Shown one piece after another: positions 57,200 to 64,000 of a DNA stretch of 64,000 bases (position 1 is the stretch's first letter; each line of letters starts with the position of its first letter). Position numbers and translations under genes: made by a program. The DNA is from Archivesica marissinica (Eukaryota > Mollusca > Bivalvia > Venerida > Vesicomyidae), in NCBI GenBank assembly GCA_014843695.1, contig CM026390.1, positions 13,742,904 through 13,806,903 on the forward strand. The letters run 5' to 3'. The notes under the pieces are model-generated. The model saw nothing but the letters and a program-made list of their open reading frames with translations. It did no database searches and was not told where the DNA came from.

Positions 57200-57945
57200 G
57201 GAGTAACGCCGATTAACCAGGTAGTAACGCCGATTAACAAGGGAGTGACGCCGATTAACAAGGGAGTGACGCCGATTAACCAGGGAGTGACGCCGATTAA
57301 CAAGGGAGTGACGCCGATTAACCAGGGAGTGACGCCGATTAACAAGGGAGTGACGTCGATTAATCAAGGAGTGACGCCGATTAACCAGGGAGTAACGCCG
57401 ATTAACAAGGGAGTGACGCCGATTAACAAGGGAGTAACGCCGATTAACAAGGGAGTGACGTCGATTAACCAGGGAGTAACGCCGATTAACAAGAGAGTGA
57501 CACCGATTGACAAGGGAGTGACACCGATTAACAAGGGAGTAACGCCGATTAACCAAGGAGTGACGCCGATTAACCAGGGAGTGACGCCGATTAACCAGGG
57601 AGTGACACCGATTAAACCGGGAGTGACGCCGATTAACTAGGGAGTAACGCCGATTAACAAGGGAGTGACGCCGATTAACTAGGGAGTGACGACGATTAAT
57701 CAGGGAGTGAAGCCGATTAACTAGGGAGTGACGCCGATTAATCAGGGAGTGACGCCGATTAACCAGGGAGTGACGCCGATTAACTAGGGAGTAACGCCGA
57801 TTAACAAGGGAGTGACGCCGATTAACTAGGGAGTGACGCCGATTAATCAGGGAGTGACGCCGATTAACAAGGGAGTGACGCCCATTAATCAGGGAGTGAC
57901 GCCGATTAACAAGGGAGTGACGCCGATTAATCAGGGAGTGACGCT
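57200..57945. repeat. 21-bp tandem repeat, about 35 units
   Basis: The unit is GGGAGTGACGCCGATTAACA plus A, with AACAAG, AACCAG, AATCAG and AACTAG variants. Seven-codon periodicity gives open frames (repeated GVTPINK), which stop where the variant contains TAG. It is non-coding by this criterion. Confidence 0.96.
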
Positions 57946-58037
57946 AACTATACGTATACAAACAACAAACACCGACCAGTCAGTCCGAAGAGACAGTGTT
58001 TACTACACGTCCATAGTACATGTAGCTGCTTTCGCTC

Positions 58038-61000
58038 AGCTTCGATACCAGGCATTGTAGGCCCACATATGTTCTACACTTCACTGGGAGACGCACAGCT
58101 TCGTTACCCCGCATTGTAGGACCACATATTTGCTACACTTCACTGGGAGACGCACAGCTTCGTTACCCCGCATTGTAGGCCCACATATGTTCTACACTTC
58201 ACTGGGACGCGCACAGCTTCGTTACCCCGCATTGTAGGCCAACCGATCTGCTACATTTCACTGGGAGACACACAGCTTCGTTACCCCGCATTGTAGGCCC
58301 ACCGATCTGCTACACTTCACTGGGAGACGCACAGCTTCGTTACCCCGCATTGTAGGCCCTCCGATCTGCTACACTTCACTGGGAGACCCACAGCTACGTT
58401 ACCCCGCATTGGAGGCCCACATATTTGCTACACTTCAATGGGAGACGCACAGCTTCGTTACCCCGCATTGCAGGACCACCAATCTGCTACACTTCACTGG
58501 GAGACGCACAGCTTCGTTACACCGCATTGTAGGCCCACATATGTTCTACACTTCACTGGGAGACGCACAGCTTCGTTACCCCGCATTGTAGGCCCACATA
58601 TGTTCTACACTTCACTGGGAGACGCACAGCTACGTTACCCCGCATTGTAGGCCCACATATGTTCTACACTTCACTGGGACGCGCACAGCTTCGTTACCCC
58701 GAATTGTAGGCCCACCGATCTGCTAAATTTCCCTGGGAGACGCACAGCTTCGTTACCCCGCATTGTAGGCCCACCGATCTGCTACACTTCACTGGGAGAG
58801 CCACAACTTCGTTACCCCGCATTGTAGGCCCACCGATCTGCTACACTTCACTGGGAGACGCACAGCTTCGTTACCCCGCATTGTATGCCCACCGATCTGC
58901 TACACTTCACAGGGAGACCCACAGCTACGTTACCCCGGATTGGAGGCCCACATATTTGCTACACTTCAGTGGGAGACGCACAGCTTCGTAACCCCGCATT
59001 GCAGGACCATCAATCTGCTACACTTCACTGGGAGACGCACAGCTTCGTTACCCCGCATTGTAGGACCACATATTTGCTACACTTCACTGGGAGACGCACA
59101 GCTTTGTTACCCCGCATTGTAGGCCAACATATTTGCTACACTTCACTGGGACGCGCACAGCTTCGTTACCCCGCATTGTAGGCCCACCGATCTGCTACAT
59201 TTCACTGGGAGACGCACAGCTTCGTTACCCCGCATTGTAGGCCCACCGATCTGCTACACTTCACTGGGAGACCCACAGCTACGTTACCCCGCATTTGAGG
59301 CCCACATATTTGCTACACTTCACTGGGAGACGCACAGCCTCGTTACCCCGCATTGCAGGACCATCAATCTGCTACACATCACTGGGAGACGCACAGCTTC
59401 GTTACCCCGCATTGTAGGACCACATATTTGCTAAACTTCACTGGGAGACGCACAGCTTTGTTACCCCGCATTGTAGGCCAACATATTTGCTACACTTCAC
59501 TGGGACGCGCACAGCTTCGTTACCCCGCATTGTAGGCCCACCGATCTGCTACATTTCACTGGGAGACGCACAGCTTCGTTACCCCGCATTGTAGGCCCAC
59601 CGATCTGCTACACTTCACTGGGAGACCCACAGCTACGTTACCCCGCATTTGAGGCCCACATATTTGCTACACTTCACTGGGAGACGCACAGCCTCGTTAC
59701 CCCGCATTGTAGGCCCACATATGTTCTACACTTCACTGGGAGACGCACAGCTACGTTACCCCGCATTGTAGGCCCACATATGTTCTACATTTCACTGGGA
59801 CGCGCACAGCTTCGTTACCCCGCATTGTAGGCCCACCGATCTGCTACATTTCACTGGGAGACGCAGAGCTTCGTTACCCCGCATTGTAGGCCCACCGATC
59901 TGCTACATTTCACTGGGAGACCCACAGCTTCGTTACCCCGCATTGTAGGACCACATATTTGCTACACTTCACTGGGAGACGCACAGCTTCGCTACCCCGC
60001 ATTGTAGGCCCAACTATTTGCTACACTTCACTGGGAGACCCACAGCTTCGTTACCCCGCATTGTAGGCCCACATATGTTCTACACTTCACTGGGACGCGC
60101 ACAGCTTCGTTCCCCCGCATTGTAGGCCCACCGATCTGCTACATTTCACTGGGAGACGCACAGCTTCGTTACCCTGCATTGTAGGCCCACCGATCTGCTA
60201 CACTTCACTGGGAGACGCACAGCGTCGTTACCCCGCATGGTATGCCCACCGATCTGCTACACTTCACTGGGAGACCCACAGCTACGTTACCCCGCATTGG
60301 AGGCCCACATATTTGCTACACTTCACTGGGAGACGCACAGCTTCGTTACCCCGCATTGCAAGACCACCAATCTGCTACACTTCACTGGGAGACGCACAGC
60401 TTTGTTACCCCGCATTGCAGAACCACCAATCTGCTACACTTCACTGGGAGACGCACAGCTTCGCTACACCACATTGTAGGCCCACATATGTTCTACACTT
60501 CACTGGGAGACGCACAGCTTCGTTACCCCGCATAGTAGGCCCACATATGTTCTACACTTCACTGTGAGACGCACAGCTTCCTTAACCTGCATTATAGGCC
60601 CACATACTTGCTACACTTCACTGGGAGACCCACAGCTTCGTTACCCCGCATTGTAGGCCCACCGATCTGCTACACTTCACTGGGAGACGCACAACTTCAT
60701 TACCCAGCATTGTAGGACCACATATTTGCTACACTTCACTGGGAGACCCACAGCTACGTTACCCCGCATTGTAGGTCCACCGATCTGCTACACTTCACTG
60801 GGAGACGCACAACTTCGTTACCCCGCATTGTAGGCCCACATGTTCTACACTTCACTGGGAGACCCACAGCTTCGATACCCCGCATTGTAGGCCCACATAT
60901 GTTCTACACTTCACTGGGAGACGCACATCTACGTTACACCGCATTGCAGGCCCACGGATTTGCTACACTTCACTGGGAGACGCACAGCTTCGTTACCCCG

Positions 61001-64000
61001 CATTGTAGGCCCACATATTTGCTACACTTCACTGGGAGACCCACAGCTACGTTACCCCGCATTGTAGGCCCACATATTTGCTACACTTCACTGGGAGACC
61101 CACAGCTACGTTACCCCGCATTGTAGGCCCACATATTTGCTACACTTCACTGGGAGACCCACACCTACTTTACCCCGCATTGTAGGCCCACATATTTGCT
61201 ACACTTCACTGGGAGACCCACAGCTACGTTACCCCGCATTGTAAGCCCACATATTTGCTACACTTCACTGGGAGACGCACAGCTTCGTTACCCTGCATTG
61301 TAGGACCACCGATCTGCTACACTTCTCTAGGAGACGCACAGCTTCGTTACCCCGCATTAGAGGCCCACCGATTTGCTACATTTCACTGGGAAACCCACAG
61401 CTTCGTTACCCCGCATTAGAGTTCACCGATTTGCTATATTTCACTGGGAGACCCACAACTTCGTTACATTTCACTGGGAGACGCACAGCTTCTTTACCCC
61501 GCATTGTAGGCCCACCGATCTGTTAAACTTCACTGAGAGACGTACAGCATCGTTATATTTCACTAGGAGACCCATAGCTTTGTTACCCCACATTGTAGGA
61601 CCACCGATCTGCTACACTTCACTGGGAGACGCACAACTTCGTTACCCCGCATTGAAGGCCAACCGATCTGCTACACTTCACTGGGAGACGCACAGCTTCG
61701 TTACGCCGCATTGTAGGACCACATATGTTCTACACTTCACTGGGAGACGCACAGCTTCGCTACCCCGCATTGTAGGCCCACATATTTGCTAAACTTCACT
61801 GGGAGACCCACAGCTATGTTACCCCGCATTGTAGGCCCACATATTTGCTACACTTCACTCGGAGACGCACAACTTCGTTACCCCGCATTGTATGCCCACC
61901 GATCTGCTACACTTCACTGGGAGACGCACAGCTTCGTTACCCCGCATTGCATGCCCACCGATCTGCTACACTTCACTGGGAGACGCACAGCTTCGTTACC
62001 CCGCATTGTAGGCCCACCGATCTGCTACACTTCACTGGGAGACGCACAGCTTCGTTACCCCGCATTGTAGGTCCACCTATGTTCTACACTTCACTGGGAG
62101 AGGCACAGCTTCGTTACCCCGCATTGTAGGCCCACCGATCTGCTACACTTCACTGGGAGATGCATAGCTTCGTTACCCCGCATTGTAGGCCCACATATGT
62201 TCTACACTTCACTGGGAGACGCACAGCTTCGTTACCCCGCATTGTAGGCCCACATATGTTCTACACTTCACTGGGAGACGCACAGCTACGTTACCCCGCA
62301 TTGTAGGCCCACACATTTGCTACACTTCACTGGGAGACGCATAGCTTCGTTACCCGGCATTGTAGGCTCACCGATCTGCTACACTTCACTGGGAGATCCA
62401 CAGCTTTGTTACCCCGCATTGTAGGACCACCGATCTGCTACACTTCACTGGGAGACCCACAGCTTCGTTACCCGGCATTGTTGGCCCACCGATCTGCTAC
62501 ACTTCACTGGGAGGCGCACAGCTTAGTTACCCCGCATTGTAGGCCCACCGATCTGCTAGACTTCACTGGGAGACGCACAGCTTCGTTATATTTCACTGCG
62601 AGACGCACATCTTCGTTACCCTGCATTGTAGGACCACCGATCTGCTACACCTCACTGGGAGAGGCACAGCTTCGTTTCCCCGCATTGTAAGCCTACCGAT
62701 CTGCTACATTTCACTGGGAGACCCACAGCTTCGTTACACCGCATTGCAGGCCCACCGATTTGCTACACTTCACTGGGAGACGCACAGCTTCGTTACACCG
62801 CATTGTAGGCCCACCGATCTGCTACACTTCACTGGGAGACACACAGTTTCGTTACCCCGCATTGTAGGACCACATATGTTCTACACTTCACTGGGAGACA
62901 CACAACTACGTTACCCCGCATTGTAGGACCACCGATCTGCTACACTTCACTGGGAGACGCACAGCTTCGTTACCCCGCATTGTAGGCCCACCGATCTGCT
63001 ACACTTCACTGGGAGACGCACAGCTTCGTTACCCCGCATTGTAGGACCACCTATCTGCTACACTTCACTGGGAGACGCACAGCTTCGTTACCCAGCATTG
63101 TAGGACCACATATGTTCTACACTTCACTGGGAGACGCACAGCTTCGTTACCCCGCATTGTAGGCCCACATATCTGCTACACTTCACTGGGAGACGCACAG
63201 CTTCGTTACCCCGCATTGTAGGCCCACATATGTTCTACACTTCACTGGGAGACGCACAGCTTCGTTACCCCGCATTGTAGGCCCACCGATCTGCTACACT
63301 TCACTGGGAGACCACAGCTTCGTTACCCCGCATTGTAGGCCCACATATGTTCTACACTTCACTGGGAGACCCACAGCTTCGTTACCCCGCATTGTAGGCC
63401 CACCGATTTGCTACACTTCACTGGGAGACGCACAGCTTCGTTACCCCGCATTGTAGGCCCACCGATCTGCTACACTTCACTGGGAGACACACAGCTTCGT
63501 TACCCCGCATTGTAGGACCACATATGTTCTACACTTCACTGGGAGACACACAGCTTCGTTACCCCGCATTGTAGGACCACCTATCTGCTACACTTCACTG
63601 GGAGACGCACAGCTTCGTTACCCCGCATTGTAGGCCCACATATGTTCTACACTTCACTGGGAGACGCACAGCTTCGTTACCCCGCATTGTAGGCCCACAT
63701 ATGTTCTACACTTCACTGGGAGATACACAGCTTCGTTACCCCGCATTGTAGGCCCACCGATCTGCTACACTTCACTGGGAGACGCACAGCTTCGTTACCC
63801 CGCATTGTAGGCCCACATATGTTCTACACTTCACTGGGAGACGCACAGCTTCGTTACCCCGCATTGTAGGACCACATATGTTCTACACTTCACTGGGAGA
63901 CGCACAGCTTCGTTACCCCGCATTGTAGGCCCACATATGTTCTACACTTCACTGGGAGATACACAGCTTCGTTACCCCGCATTGTAGGCCCACCGATCTG
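58038..64000. repeat. 59-bp satellite, about 101 units, continuing past the window
   Basis: The unit reads CTACACTTCACTGGGAGACG, CACAGCTTCGTTACCCCGCA, TTGTAGGCCCACATATGTT. The last 9 bases vary among ACATATGTT, ACATATTTG and ACCGATCTG. A six-unit (354-bp) block is repeated around 58900-59650. The right edge of the array lies outside the window. Open frames are periodic artefacts. Confidence 0.97.

Noticed and set aside
56455..57640. Frames of 186-210 codons in the 27-bp and 21-bp arrays
   Set aside because: Unit lengths divisible by 3 create them. Variants containing TAG end them, and both strands are open.

Overview
This is a repeat-dominated stretch of an animal nuclear genome. It is AT-rich, has spliced genes, carries LINE and tRNA-derived SINE debris and has no operon structure. 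The best guess is a mollusc, probably a bivalve. Several SINEs carry the conserved central domain of the V-SINE superfamily, and RUDI-type V-SINEs are known from molluscs. The species cannot be named from the sequence. By eye about 26-27 kb of the 64 kb is tandem repeat. An exact 1,000-base N gap (33837-34836) separates two unrelated satellites, so the physical distance there is unknown.

Genes are few. (1) 8682-10528, minus: the long last exon of a BTB-BACK-Kelch protein, the only substantially complete coding unit. Its last residues and stop codon lie inside a 19-bp minisatellite. (2) 52568-52816, plus: a first coding exon with a signal peptide and the start of a GABA-B-receptor-type ligand-binding domain, ending at a clean splice donor. 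Later exons were not found. (3) 24750-24980, plus: a possible terminal exon of an unrecognised protein. Most other long open frames are by-products of tandem repeats whose unit lengths are multiples of 3 (39, 99, 45, 27 and 21 bp) or become open by chance.

Layout: 1-8200 holds SINEs, two MITE families and 39-, 99- and 25-bp arrays. 8200-10528 is the Kelch gene. 10.6-25.2 kb is a SINE graveyard: a family named here SINE-I with about 16 copies, V-SINEs, and SINE-III to SINE-VII. It also holds 26- and 34-bp arrays, a 1.3-kb ATGT microsatellite and a 96-bp fold-back element with a perfect 8-bp target duplication. 25.2-33.8 kb is a 16-bp satellite with a higher-order period near 2.75-2.8 kb. 34.8-41.1 kb is a 43-bp satellite with a 921-bp higher-order period. 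42.15-43.74 kb is a 45-bp array. 45.5-48.7 kb is a decayed LINE (endonuclease plus reverse transcriptase, minus strand). 49055-51004 is a PIF/Harbinger transposon with matching inverted ends, a TAA target duplication and a broken transposase. 51.7-53.2 kb holds small inverted-repeat elements around the receptor exon, followed by about 41 uninterrupted CAG triplets.

The end of the window (54.26-64.0 kb) is four back-to-back satellites with 80-, 27-, 21- and 59-bp units. The 80-bp one is the most unusual object here: about 22 head-to-tail tRNA-like units, each with recognisable Pol III A- and B-box sequence and an anticodon arm, and no T-run terminator inside the array. Family names SINE-I to SINE-VII, MITE-A and MITE-B are local labels, not database names.
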